The position numbers and the translations under genes were made by a program. A stretch of DNA of 64,000 bases from Lasiodiplodia sp. COLG20 (Eukaryota > Ascomycota > Dothideomycetes > Botryosphaeriales > Botryosphaeriaceae). Within the stretch, counting starts at the first letter, position 1. Each line of letters opens with the position of its first letter. The DNA is taken from the NCBI GenBank assembly GCA_009801085.1, contig VNWV01000034.1, positions 51,354 through 115,353 of the forward strand, given 5' to 3'. The notes beneath the pieces were generated by a model. It searched no databases. It saw nothing but the letters and a program-made list of their open reading frames with translations, and was not told the origin of the DNA. Of the stretch, positions 41,380-55,300 are shown one piece after another.

Positions 41380-44300
41380 TCAACCCAGCAGAAGTTTCTC
41401 GATGGCATCCTTCTCACCGCTCTTCGCGACCATGTCGGCGAACGCGCCGCTCCCACTGCGAAGGAGCGTGGCGGGCGCGTCGAACTCGACGGCGCGGCCT
41501 TGGTCCATGACGAGCACCTTGTCGAAGTCGGCGACGGTGCTGAGGCGGTGGGCGATGACGAGGAGGGTGCAGTCGGCAAAGTCCTCGCGGATGCTGCGCT
41601 GGATGAGGGCGTCGGTTTGCATGTCGACCGCGCTGGTTGCCTCATCGAGCACCATGAGCCGAGGCCGGCGCACAACCGCCCGCGCCAGGCAGAGCAGCTG
41701 CCGCTGCCCCTGCGACAGGTTCAGCCCGCCGCGCGCCACAGGGGACTGCAGATCCCGGAAGACGTTAATGTTGGCAGTGGCGCCCGCGCCGTCGTCATAG
41801 TCGCCCAGAAGGTGCACTCGCCGCAGCGCGTCCAGCAGCTCGCCGTCGCTGTGGTCGTCAAAGGGGTCGAGGTTGGACCGCAGCGTGCCAGAGAACAGGA
41901 CGGGGTCTTGCGGGATGATGGCGAGCCTGCTCCGGAGATCCTGGAGCCGGATCCGCGAGATGTCCGTACCGTCGATGAGGATGCGGCCTTCGCGTGCTTG
42001 GAGGAAACGGAATAGAGCGAGCGTCAGGGATGATTTGCCGCTGCCTGTCCTTCCGACCACGCCAATACGCTGGCGGGCTTCGGCCGTGAAGGACAATCCC
42101 TTTAGCACAAGGGGCAGGTCGGGGGCGTAGCTGACGGCCAGGTTCTTGACTTCCAGCCGGCCATCAGTGGGCCAGTCTTGGGGGGCGCTTTCCCCTGAGA
42201 GATCTTCAGTCTTGAGTTTGGTGTACTCGATAACGCGCTCGGCTGAGTTCATGTCGAGCTCGAAGCCAGTGTACCGCCCGATTGTCTGGATGGCGATGTT
42301 GGAGTATTCCAAAGCAAAGCCGAGGGTGAATCCAGCAAGCGAGGCACTGATGCCATCCAGGAGGATGACGGTCACAGCTACCAGAAACGTGAAAACGCTG
42401 CCGAACAAGCCGTGTCGGAAAGCCATCCAGCGCGTAGCCAAGAGCAGGTTCCACGTACTCTTGCCATAGTCATCGATACGAGCAAACATGCGTTCGGCAT
42501 ACTCATCCGCCTTCCCGAAGCTACGGATCGTTGCCAGGCCGGCCAGGGCCGAGCCGAGCAGCTCGAAAATTGGCGACTTGGCGTTGCTCTCGAGTCGCTT
42601 GATGTCCCTGGCGCCTTCCAGGTAGACGTTGGTGTAGTACAAGCTCACTATGGCAAAGAGGACGATTGGCAGGATCATGTACCCAGACACGAATAGAGCA
42701 GCGCCAATGATGGTCATGATGGTCAAGATGCCATGGAAGGACCAATTGAAGTCACCGCCAAGACGGGAGTCCACCAGGGCGAAATCGCCGACGAAACGGT
42801 TCATGATGCGACCGACAGGAACCGTATCTAGCCACCGTGGAGGTGCGTGGAGAACGGTGTATGTGATTTTCTCAAAAAGGGCATGCGATGCGCGAATTGC
42901 AGCGCGCATGACTGTCAATGTTTTGATTGCGATTGTGCATGCGGCAAATGTCGAGATGCCGAGGTACACGCCAAGATAGAACTTGAGATCGCTGCCGGGG
43001 TCTTCGTCGGGGGGCCTCGAGCTTGTTTGCTGGGTCCAGTGCTTGATCCAGTAAGAACGACCGAGGATGCTGAGCGCCGAAAGCACGTACAGTCCAATGG
43101 TGAGTGTCCAGTACGACACCCCTCCAGAGGCCCCCATGTAGCCTTTATAGACGTCAAGCTTAACCCTTCCTTTCTCACGAACTTCCTCCTCAACGAACTT
43201 CTTCGGCGGAGGCTTCGTGCCTTCAAGCTCGACGACTTGTAGTTCATCTGAGCCTTCAGGAATGTTCTTGGAAGAGATGGCGTTGAAGTGTTGAATCGCT
43301 GGCCGATGATGTGAGGCACTCCTCACAAAGCCGTCACCATCAAGCTCAACGATGTAGCTTGCGAGAGATGAGACAAGTCCGATGTGATGAGTGACGAGTA
43401 TCCTTGTCCGTCCCTCTACCAGATCTCCATGCAAGGCGTTGACAAGAATATGCTGGCCAACATGGGTATCAACCGCGCTGAAAATGTCATCAAGGACCAG
43501 AACACCGGCCCTCGAGTACAGAGCTCGAGCCAAAGTGACGCGCCATCTTTGACCGCCGCTGAGGTTGATTCCGCTGGCACCGATCTCGGTCTCTTCTCCA
43601 TCGGGGAGGACCTCAAGGTCTTTTGTCAATGCGCAAGCATCAAGCACTTTCCGGTACCTGGTCGATATGAAAGGCAGTCCAAACAATATGTTGTTCTTCA
43701 ATGACGCATTCTCGATCCACGGGATTTGCGAAACAAAGGCGACCGAGGATGGGATGGTCCAGTTGCCTGGGGTGGCGAGGTCATCGCGACGGCCGAGAGA
43801 TGATTCAGACCTGGGGGCTGTCACGGTGCCCTTCACTACGTCTGCTTCTCCAAGTATCGCAGCAAGCAAGAGACTTTTCCCGGATCCCGTTTTGCCGTGA
43901 ATAACGCTGAGCTGGTGACTGGGAAAGTGGAGGTTCAGATCGCGCAGCGTGAAGGCAGCGGAATCAATGGATTCAGAAGGCCATCTCACAGAGGCATTCT
44001 TGAAGATGACCTCGTCGCCAGACTTGGTGTCTCCACGTTCGTTTGGCTGGTCCAGATGTTGCTGAATCCTGGTTATGCTGACCTTGGCGTCGATCAGCTC
44101 GGTGATGGTGGTGGGTACCACGCTGAGAGTCCACTCGAGACTGGTGAAGACGGAGAGGGCGGTGAAGGCGACCGAAGCAGTAACAGAGCCGTTGAGCCAG
44201 GCATAGGTTCCCAGAGCAGCGGCACCGAGGAGAATGGGCATGGAAAGCCAGGTGAATGTCATGAAGGTACCCCATTTGAACAAGCGCCATTGGGCACCGA

Positions 44301-46007
44301 GCTCACGCTTGCGGGTATCCATGATGACCTTTTGCCACTGGTCTTCAATGGCTGAGAACTTGATCTGGCGGATGCCGTGCAAGGCTTCGGTTACGACATG
44401 CGTCTTCTCGTCGCGAATCATCATGACGGCTTCGGCTGCATTGGAGTATCCTCGGGTAGCCACCTGGTTGAGGGGCTGGAATATGAAGGGAACAGACAGA
44501 CCGACGATGGTGCTGATCCAGCCGATGAGATTGACGAGGAAGCACGCGGCGATGATGATTTTCAGCAGGCTTCCGGGAATGAGGACGTTGTAGCCGGCGA
44601 AATCAGAAACGCGCTGCACATCGACACCCAAAAGATTGATGGCGCCTTGGGCTGCTTGGCTCGATTCCTCTTCGACCTCCTCCTCGTCTTTGTCATCACT
44701 CTGAGCAGCGTCACGCTCTTCTTTCGTCATCAACGTTTCCATCTCGAGAGCCTCTTCCTCGACATCGCCAATGCCCGAATCTCCATCCTCACTGCTCCGC
44801 TTCTTGGCGGTAACGCTGGCATGCTTCACCGTCCTAATGTCCTTGAGGCGCATGGACTTGGTGAAGATCAGAGCAGACAGCTGAGACCGAATGGGGGTTG
44901 CCAACATGGCAAAATTGACCCACTCGATCCTACGCAGAGTCAGCAAGGCTGCAACTGGACATTTTAGACAAGCACGTACCATGATTCGCAGAAGAGGTGA
45001 GTGATTTTCAAGACTATCAACGCAGCTGCCCAGAGCCAAAGGTGGCGTTGGTCGACGGATTCGGTGCCCTTGCGTTCGAGCAGCTTGAGCAGTTGGAACA
45101 AGCAGAATTGAGGGCCAACGAGAAGGAAGCTCTCAACACCGGTCAACGCCCACTGCACGATGAAGCTGGCGCGATGGTCGGCGATGACGAGACGCCATAG
45201 CGGAGTCGATGCACTGCGATGAAAGCGGGCATGCAAATGGCCGGTGCGCACGTCGCTGGACAGAGACGGCAGGTCTGCATATTCGAGAGTGCCCTGGGCT
45301 CTGGCATGGTCGAGAAGAGGGCGGACCCAGGAGAATGTGTGTCTGCAGAGCAGTGAGCGAGTGGAGATCGAAAGGGTTGATGGGGCAATACTCACTTGGA
45401 GAGTGCGGAGACGGAGTTTTGGGCGTCGATTGACTCGGCTGAGGCCTGTTGCCGCGGCACTGAAACGCCACCCACCGCTACAACCGCACCCGCAACCAGC
45501 TCAGCTCCGCTCACCACGCGGAATACCGTCGAGGCTTCGACAGAAAAGTAGTTGGTGAAGGCGACTCCGATAAGCAGCGCGATGCAAGACCCGGCCAGCA
45601 GGAGTCCCAGCCGATAACGTCGCCGCGACGAAGAATTTTCGCGCACGAATCTCAGCGCCTGGAAAGCGACTAGTACCTACAAAAACCGCATCAGCGCATG
45701 AGCCCAGAAAAACCTGGGCGGCATCTCTCACCCATCCAGCGAGAAGTAGAAAGCTCTCGAGCGACCGCACATCCAGACATGCAAACGAAGATGCAACCAG
45801 CGCGCAGATGGTTCCGACCGCGGAAAACAATCTGGCCGTGCGCGCCGGCAGTGGGGTGTCATCAACACCATCCTCCGCCCCATCAACATCCTCATCCGCT
45901 GCCAGACTGGTGTATGTCTGGAGAGCTTGCCGCTTTTGCCGCACGCTGAAAAACGTGCATGCCACTGGCACGGCAAAACATGCTGCTGTAATGGTTACAG
46001 ACGCCAT
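41380..46007 (-). CDS. ABC-C (MRP-type) multidrug transporter
   Basis: 1,489 aa; exons 46007-45732, 45676-45396, 45342-44980 and 44929-41380 (introns 55, 53 and 50 nt). Full-length ABCC exporter with an N-terminal hydrophobic extension, TMD1, NBD1, TMD2 and NBD2. NBD1: Walker A GKTGSGKS, signature LSGGQRWRVTLARAL, Walker B VLVLDDIFSAVD. NBD2: Walker A GRTGSGKS, signature LSQGQRQLLCLARAV, Walker B LMVLDEATSAVD. An acidic, Lys-rich insert (about residues 390-450) precedes TMD1 helix 4. Asp follows Walker B in NBD1 and Glu in NBD2, the asymmetric catalytic pattern normal for ABCC. It is divergent from the NRPS over a 327-bp promoter with a palindromic cluster element; probable product exporter and self-resistance pump. 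Confidence 0.93.
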
Positions 46008-46166
46008 CTCCGCGGCGTACTAGGAAAGGTAAGGCTGAAACAAAATATCGAAATCGTCTTCGGCAATTCAGCCACCCTGGGCTGTTGTTCTTTGCATTCG
46101 AGCGCGGGGCTCTGGCTTTTCCGGAGTTGAGTGGTGCGCCCGTGTCATCACTATGCAACGAGCCTG

Positions 46167-46193
46167 GTCAGCCGCTGACAGGCCCTGTCAGCA
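46167..46193. promoter_or_regulatory. Palindromic cluster element in the ABC/NRPS divergent promoter
   Basis: GCTGACAGGCCCTGTCAGC (46174-46192) is a perfect 19-bp palindrome, 9-bp arms around one C. A further GTCAGC lies at 46167-46172 and a partial CCTGTCAC at about 46205. It is midway between the two starts (46008-46334), about 140 bp from each. Confidence 0.72.
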
Positions 46194-46334
46194 GCCTAAG
46201 GGGGCCTGTCACTGTACCACCATGCCTATTTCGGCAACATTATCACTTGAACTATCTGTAAAACCGTAGTCCAGCGGTCTGTCCCTGCTAGTATTGCACC
46301 TGACCCTGATCGTCACTACACAGATTCGCCAAAC

Positions 46335-49300
46335 ATGGATTTTGAAGCGCTTCCCAGATCCCCTGCCCTTGAGTTGTTGAGCCGTTCTGATTTTGAGCAG
46401 ATCCGAGAATGGAATTCGCGAGAGACGAAGCCGATCAACAGGTGCGTACACGACATCCTCCATGGCCAGGCTCTTCTCACACCGGACCGCGTGGCCCTTT
46501 GCTCGTGGGACGGTGAAATGAGTTACGGCGAGCTTGACCGCACCACCACGCTACTGGGCCATTACCTTGTCCGCAAGTATGGCATCCAGGTGGAGGATGT
46601 CGTCTCTTTCACATTCGAGAAGTCCATCTGTGCCGTCGTGACCATGATCGCGGTCATGAAGGCCGGTGGAATTCTCATGCCGCTCGATCCTCGCATGCCC
46701 CAGCGCACCTGGCATGATAGGATGCGAGATTTTGGTGCAAAGCTGGCAGTGAGCTCTGCAGGCTTGGCGAGCCGCATCCATGCCGAGTACTCCAATCGCC
46801 TGCTGGTCGTTGACCATTCACTTCTGGAAAGCCTTCCGGAGTACTCGCTGGACGAGGCCTGCTCCGACGTGCGGCCTGAAAACGGCTTGCTGTTGACCTT
46901 TACCTCTGGCAGCACTGGAAAGCCTAAGGGAATCCTCCAGGAGCACAATGCCTTTGGCACAAGTTGCCGCGATCATGGAGCCGCAATGCTCATTACCTCG
47001 GAATCACGCACCTACCAATTCTCCGGCTACAGCTTTGACACCAGTCTCAGTGACACCTTCTGCACCTTTCTGGTTGGCGGATGTGTATGCCTACCTTCCG
47101 ATAACGACCGGCTTAACAATCTGGCGGGATCCATCACCGCACTCAAGGCCAACGTAGCCTGTCTCACACCGAGCGCCGCAGACTCGTTGTTTCCTGAAGA
47201 TGTCCCAACTCTCAAAGTCCTCTCGTTAGGAGGGGAGGCCCTCAACGAGAGATTGGTCGAGAGATGGGCTCCCGCCGTGAAGCTGTTGAACATTTACGGC
47301 ATCACTGAATGTGTAAGTAACGATCGGCTCCCCTCAATCCAGATACTAAACATGAAGCAGATTGTGTGGTGCACATCCACGGATCCTATCATCGTAGGAG
47401 CCAATCCCAGCAACATTGGCCGTGCCGTGTGCGGGCGTACCTGGATTGTGGACTCCTCCGACCACACGAAACTGGCACCCGTTGGTGCTGTAGGAGAGTT
47501 GCTCGTCGAAGGTCCCAACATGGCTCGGCACTACGTTCAGAACCCTGAAGCTACCGCCAAAGCCTTCGTGAATCTGCCGGACTTTTTCGGCAAGGGGACG
47601 AGGCGTTTCTACCGCACTGGAGACCTTGTCAAGTATGCGGCCGACGGTACTATTGACTACATCGGACGACGAGATACTCAGGTTAAACTTGCGGGCCAGA
47701 GAGTAGACCTGGGCCACATCGAGCACTGCATGCAGAAATGTGTGCCGGGGACCGTTGAGGTCTGCGTCGTGCTTGCTGCTCAGCAGAGAGTGCTTTCTGG
47801 ATTTGTTGCTGACAGGAGCCTGAAGCAGCCTTTGGACATCCCCGAGCTAAAGGCTCAGCTCGCAGACATCCTCCCTGCCTACATGGTTCCGGGTGCCATA
47901 TTTTCTGTATCTAGACTGCCATCTACACCATCGGGCAAAATCGACCGCGTACGTCTCAGCAAGATGGCATCTGAGCTCATCACGGACTCTTCTGCGGAAC
48001 GCCCATCCCGTCCTTTGACTGATGCTGAAACGCTCCTCCAAGGGCTTTGGGCCACTGCTCTTGGCGTCAACCCCGAAGTAATCCACCCGAATTCAAACTT
48101 CCTACAATTTGGAGACTCTGTGTCGGCGATGAAACTGGCGAACATATCGAGGAAGGCTGGCATGGTTCTTAGCGTGTCAGCAATCTTCACCAACCCCATC
48201 CTCTCAGAAATGGCCGCAAATTCCGCCATCGAACTTGCAATCGAAGAGAATGTTGCCAGGTTTGGCCTCATGAAAGGAGATACTCTTCCTAATGCAATTT
48301 CATCGGCAGCGTCACAGTGTGGAACTCGTCATGAGGACATTGAAGACATCTATCCCTGCACACCTTTACAAGAGGGCCTCATGGCTTTGTCAATAAAGGA
48401 GCAAGGTGCCTACATCGCCCGCCATGTTCTACGACTCACGGCATCAACCGACCTGGACAGATTCAGAGCGGCCTGTGCACAAGTTGTTCAAGCCAACACC
48501 ATCCTAAGGACCAGATTTGTGCAATTCAGCAACCAGATCTTCCAGGCCGTTCTCAAAGAGGAACCGGAATGGAACATCGCCGACGTTCTTGAAACCTATC
48601 TTCTTGCCGATTCCGAGAAACACGTGGGATGCGGTGACCGTTTGATCCGCCTTGGAATCGTATCTGAGGGAACTTCCCGCTTCTTCGTCTTCACGGCACA
48701 CCACTCAATCTATGATGGCTGGTCCATCCCACTTATCCTTGATCAGATCAGTCAGGCATACCAGGGGCAACTGGAACCTCCAGCACTGGAATTCAGATCG
48801 TTCATCGGCAAGCTGATGGAGGCTGATGAAGCCGCATCTGCTACGTACTGGCGAGGACAGCTCCAGGACGCACAGCCAGTGACATTTCCTCCACTGACAC
48901 CTGCAAATCGCCAGCCCCACGCCGACAGCGTTAGGGAACACACCTTTTCCCTGCCTGAGACGTGTAAATCCGAAATAACAACAGCGACGTTCATACGCGC
49001 AGCATGGGCAATCCTCATCTCACAACACTCTTTGACAGATGACGTGATCATGGGTACAACGCTCTCAGGCCGGACGCTTTCGATGCCAGGAATAGACGGA
49101 CTCGTTGGACCTACCATCACAACGGTACCTGTCAGAGTGCAGCTTCTTCAGTCACAAATGGTGGAAAGCTTTCTCAAGCAGCTGCAAGACCAGGCCACGG
49201 AAATGATACCGCACGAGCACTTTGGACTGCGGCGCATCCGCCGTCTGTCCCCCGAGGCCGAGGCTGCGTGTGGTTTCCAGAGTCTGCTCATCCTGCAACC

Positions 49301-52300
49301 CCCGACGGACCCAGCACCTGAGAATTTGTTCGAAAAATCAGGGCTCGAGATTGTCGAAAATATTCGAACGTTTGCTCTTGCCCTGCAGGTCAGAGTTGAC
49401 GGTTCCGAGACACGATTGACTGCCAACTTCGATGAGGACTTGATTGACGGGCGTTACGTCACTTGGATGCTGTTCCAGATGGAGAACATCCTCAAGCAGC
49501 TTCACAGCAATCCATTTGCACTGCTTCAGGATATCAAGGCCTTTGGGAAGCATGATAGCGAGCAGATTGGAAAATGGCTTCCCGGTCCCCCTGAATTCGT
49601 CGACCGCTGCGTGCATGAGATATTCATGGACCGTGTCAACGAGATGCCCGACCAATATGCCACTGAGGCATGGGATGGGAAGATGACCTACTCCGAACTA
49701 GACCAACTCTCCTCTCGACTCGCACAATACCTTTCCGAGCAGGGCATCAAACCTGAACATGCGGTTCCTATCCTCTTTGAGAAATCAATGTGGACGCAGG
49801 TGGCCTTGCTCGGTGCCATCAAGGCCGGCGCCACCTTCGTTCTGCTGGATCCCGACCATCCTGTGGCACGCCTTCAAGTCATCGTCGACGACGTAGAGGC
49901 GAAGCTGATCCTGAGCTCCATCCAACACACCCAAACAGCACAGTCACTCGGCATCCCCGTGCTCACCATCAGCAAACACATGATCGAAGAGCTTCCCCAC
50001 AACGAAGGCCTGCCCGCAGTTGCAATCTCGCCCCGCCAAGCCCTCTACATCCACTTCTCCTCCGGCACGACAGGCAAACCCAAGGGCTCCATCATCGACC
50101 ACTGCTCCTACGCGTCATCCGCCAGCGCGACATGCCGCGCCATGGAGCTCTACCCGGGGCCGTCGTCAGCCAACCGCGTCCTCCACTTCGCAGCGCACAG
50201 CTACGACCAGTGCATCGGCGAGATGCTGGGCACCATCATGCACGGCGGCACGCTCTGCATCCCGTCCGACTTCGAGCGCAACAACGACGTCATCGGCTCC
50301 ATCAACAAGTACGCGTGCTCGCGCGCGACCTTCACGCCCTCCTTCGGCCGCCTCGTCTCGCCCGCGGACGTGCCGACGCTGCGGGTCGTGGTCGTGGGCG
50401 GCGAGGCCATCGCGGAGCAGGACATCGGGCACTGGAGCTCCGGCGGCGTGCAGCTGTTCAACGCGTACGGGCCCAGCGAGACGACCGTGTCGAGCTGCGT
50501 CAAGGCGTGGCCGACGGTCAACAGCAGCACCGACTTCCGCAGCATCGGGCACCCGATCGATTCAGCACACTACTACATCGTCGAGCCGGGCAACCACCAC
50601 CAACTCACGCCGCTCGGCGGCCTGGGCGAGATCGTCATCGACAGCCCGACCGTCGCACGGGGCTACCTGAAGGAGCCGGAGAAGTCCAAGGCCGCGTTCG
50701 TCGATCGCCCCGCGTGGTTGACCGGCGAGGGATTGCCGCCCGGGAGGAAACTCTACAAGACGGGCGACATGGCGCGGTACACGCCCGACGGCGAGTTCGT
50801 GTTCCTGGGCCGGCGCGACACGCAGGTCAAGCTGCGCAGCCAGCGGCTCGAGCTGGCCGAGGTCGAGCACCACGTGTCCACACAACTGTCCCCCATCGAC
50901 GAGGTCGTCGCCGAGATGATCACCATCGCCTCGTCCGCGAACCTGATCCTCGCCGCCTTCATCCGCGTCGGCCGCGGACACCCCAACGGAGACCTCCTGG
51001 ATGAGGAGGCTGCAGCGGACGCCGAGTGGACGGCGCTGCAGAACCGCATCGTCGCGCACCTGGGCAAGACGGTGCCGGCGTACATGATCCCGACGGCCTT
51101 CGTGCCGCTGCGCCGCGTGCCGCTGACCAACTCGCACAAGGTCGACCGCAAGCGCCTGCACGCGCTGGCCGCCGGCTTCACGGCCGAGCGGCTGGCGGCC
51201 TTCTCTCTCGCGCAGAATGGCCGTGCGCCGGAGACGGACGCCGAGAAGGAGATGTGCAAGCAGTGGGCCGCCGTCTTGGGTGTTGATGAGAGCGTCATCA
51301 GCGCCGAGGACAACTTCTTCCGGCTCGGCGGCGACTCGATCGACGCCATGAAGCTGGTCGCGGCCGTCAGGGCGAGGGGCTTCGGGCTGACGATGCGGAC
51401 TGTGTTCCAGTATCCAAGGCTGTCGGATATGTGCCTTACTCTGACTGAGATTGCGGCTACTACTAAGCGCGAGGAGGACGACAGCCCGGCTCCGTTCGCG
51501 CTGGTGCCGGAAGATGCGGTCATCGCGCTGCGGCAGGAGGCTACCGAGCAGTGTCGCGTTGGCGATGACGCTGTCCAGGACATCTATCCGGCGACGCCGC
51601 TCCAGGAGGGCCTGATTGCCGTCTCGGCGAAGCATCCGGGCATGGAGATGGCGCAGATGAGCTTCCTGCTCGACGAAGGCGTGAGCGTGGACCGCCTGAA
51701 GGGCGCGTGGGAGGCCGTCGCGCGCCGCAACGCCATTCTCCGGACCAGAATGATCGCTACCAAGTCGGGCGTCTATCAGGTGGTTGTTGACGAGATGATC
51801 GACTGGCTCGAGGCCAAGGACATGGCGGCGTACGCTCAGAAAGACCGGGAGGTGCCCATGCTGCACGGCGACAAGTTGTGCCGCTTTGCCGTCATCGAGG
51901 ACGAGGCGAGCGGCCAAGCGCACTTTTGCATGACCATCCACCATGCCTTGTACGATGGCTGGGCATGGGGTAAGCTGTTGGAGCAGGTCGAGCAAGTCTA
52001 TGCCGGCGAAACAGTGGCTATCTCGCCTCCGTTCAACAAGTTTGTCCGGCTGCTCCAGGCGCAGGATCCAGACACGCTTCAGGATTACTGGAAGTCTACG
52101 CTGGCGAGCGTCTCGGCTGATATATTCCCCAAACTGCCGTCTGCCTTCTACACGCCCAAGGCTGATGGTCTTTTGCAGCACACGGTCGAGGGGACCAATG
52201 CCTCTAATGTCACTGTGGCTAACGTTGTACGAGCAGCCTGGGCTTTTGTGATTTCGAGGTACACTGAGAACAGCGACGTGGTCATCGGCTCTACCGTGAC

Positions 52301-55300
52301 AGGCCGCAATGCCCCCATCGAGGGTGTCGAGCAGATGATTGGCCCGGCTTTCGCAACAGTACCATTGCGGGTCAATGTCGACATGGAGCAAAGCGTTGAC
52401 GATTTCCTTCAGCTCGTCCAAAATTGCGTAGGCTCCATGGACGGTTTCGAGTACCTCGGCCTTCAAGGCATCCGCAGCATTAACGCCGACACGGAAACGG
52501 CGTGCAGCTTCCAGAACGTGCTGGTGGTGCAGCCCGAGGCCAGAGATGAGCGTCCCGACAGTGTTCTCAGACACCGTCATGACTGGGACGAGATGGCGAC
52601 GTTCAACAACTACGGCATCATGCTCGAATGTACCCCCTCACGCACAAGCATGGAACTCAAGTGCAGCTTCGACTCGGACCTTGTCAACAGCACGCAGATG
52701 AGCCGGATCATGCACCAATTTGCGCACGTCCATGGTCAGTTGCTCACGGGCGGCAAACAGAGGCTGAGAGACGTCGACATGGTCAGCCCCGAAGACTACC
52801 GTGAAATCGCCAAGTGGAACAGCCACGTACCCGAAATCATCGAGCGTTGCATCCACGACCGGATCGAGGAGCGCGTGGCTCAACATCCGCACGTGGAAGC
52901 AGTGTGTGCGTGGGACGGCAGCTTCACATACGAGGAAGTGAGCAAGCTGTCGTCGCCCCTGGCAGCGCGCCTCTACGCCATGGGAGCCAGGCCCAACACG
53001 ATCATCCCGCTGTGCTTCGAAAAGTCCAAGTGGACGCTTATCGCCATGATGGCCGTCATGAAGAGCGGCGCCGCCTTCGTGCTCCTCGATCCGGCGCACC
53101 ACTCGGCAGAGAAACGCATCGAGCTCGCCCAGGCCGTCGACGCAAAGATAGCCATCGCCAGCCCAGCCTTCAGCTCCTCCCTATCCCCCCACATCGCCAC
53201 CGTCATCCCCCTCTCCGAGAACCACCTGGCCCCTCCTTCCCCCACCCAACCCACCGTCCCACCAGCCGTCCATTCCCCCTCCAACACCCTCTGCATCATG
53301 TTCACCTCCGGCAGCACGGGCAAGCCCAAAGCCATCGCCCACAGCCACTCCGGCCTCTACTCCTCCTTCGAAGCCTTCGGCCCGGGTTGCGCCGTGACGC
53401 CAAACTCCCGCGTCTACCAATTCGCCGCCTACGCCTTCGACGCCTCCGTCGGCGACCACCTGGCCACCCTCATGCACGGCGGCTGCATCTGCATCCCCTC
53501 CGAAACCGACCGCATCAACGACTTCGCCGGGTCCTTCGCGGCGCTCCGCGCCAACTACGCGCACCTGACCCCCTCGCTCGGCCGCAGCCTCGACCCGGAC
53601 ACTCTCCCCGGCATGCGCACCGTAATCATGGGCGGCGAGCCGCTGATGCGGACGGAAGTGGCTAAGTGGAGCGAACGCGCGCACCTGCTGTCGGCGTACG
53701 GCCCGGCCGAGTCGTCGCTGTGCGTCGCCGGCACGCTGCGCGCGGGGGTGCGGGAGCCACCGAATTTGGGGATGCCGGTCGGGTGTAGGACGTGGGTTGT
53801 CGAGGCGCACGACTACACGCGGCTGGCGCCGGTGGGGGTGACGGGGCAGTTGGTTATCGAGGGCCCGGTCAACGCCGCGGGCGGGTACCTGGGCGATGCG
53901 GAGCGCACGAAGAAGGGGTTCATCGAGCCGCAGCACGTGTGGATTCCCGAGGTCGCGTCGGTGGTGAATCAGCGGATGTATCGGACGGGGGATCTGGCGA
54001 GGTATAGTGCGAGTGCGGGGGATGGGAGCGTCGAGTTTGTGGAGCGCCGCGATACGCAGATTAAGTTGCGGGGCCAGCGGATCGAGTTGGCGGAGGTCGA
54101 GTTCCACCTCAAGGAGGCCCTGGCGGCGGGAGTGGTGACGGATATCCTCCCGGACATCGATGAGAGCGTCGTGGCGAAGATCACGCCCGCGGACGGGGAG
54201 TCGTCCCACCTCGCCGCCTTCATCGCCAGCCCGACTCTGGCTGCCGCCGCGACGGCCGAACAAAGCAGGCTGCTGCACGCGCTGCTGGCGGCTATCTCGG
54301 CGTACATGGCGCCGCGGCTGCTGGCCTACAAGATCCCGACCGTCATCGTGCCCGTGGCGCTCATGCCGCGCACGCCGTCGCGCAAGGTCGACCGCAAGGA
54401 GCTGGGCAAGCTGGCCGCGGGGCTAACGGCGGCGGATATCGCGGCGTTTACGCGTGAGCAGAGTCGTGCTGGACGCAAGCCTGGGACGGAGGCGGAGAAG
54501 AAGCTGTGTGCGTTGGTTGCCCGTATCCTCGGGTTGCCGGAAGACCAGGTGTTTGCCGACGATGCTTTTGCCAGGCTCGGCGGTGACTCGATTCAGGCTA
54601 TGCGTCTCGTGGCGCTGGCGAGGGAGGAGGGGTTGGCGCTGAGCGTGGCACGGCTGTTCGCGGCTGAGAGTCTGGCTGAGCTGGCGGCAGAGCAGGTGGC
54701 GCCAGCTGATGAGACGCTGGTAGTGCCTGCGAGGGTGCAGGAGGCTGGCCATGATGATGATGGCGGCGCGGCGTTGTTTGAGGTGGCGGCGCAGAAGTGT
54801 GGGGTTGATGTCGGCATGGTGCAGGAAGTCATGCCGTGCGCGCCCATGCAGGAAGGCCTCATGTCGCTGACCCTCAGCAAGCCTGGCGCTTACGTCGCCT
54901 TCAACACCTTCGCCCTCCCGCCTGGGACCGATGTTGACAAGTTCAAGAACGTGTGGGGTGTGGTGTTCTCCCGCAACGACATTCTCCGCACCCGCATCGT
55001 GCAGGTTGACGGCGAGACAGTGCAGGTCGTCTTGCAGGACAGTATATGGTGGTCCTCGAGCCGCCACCTATCACAGGCATTGGAGAAGGAGAAGGCAACG
55101 CCAATGGGACTCGGCACTCCGCTGAACAGGTTCAACATTGTTACTTCAGACGCCGGCAATTACTTCATCTGGACGGCCCACCACAGCACCTACGATGGAT
55201 GGTCTATGAAACTGCTTTTGGACCAGGTCGAGGCATTATACCAGGGCAGCTCCGTTCTCACCGGCCCCAGCTTCAAGCGCTTTGTGACGGATCTGTCCAA

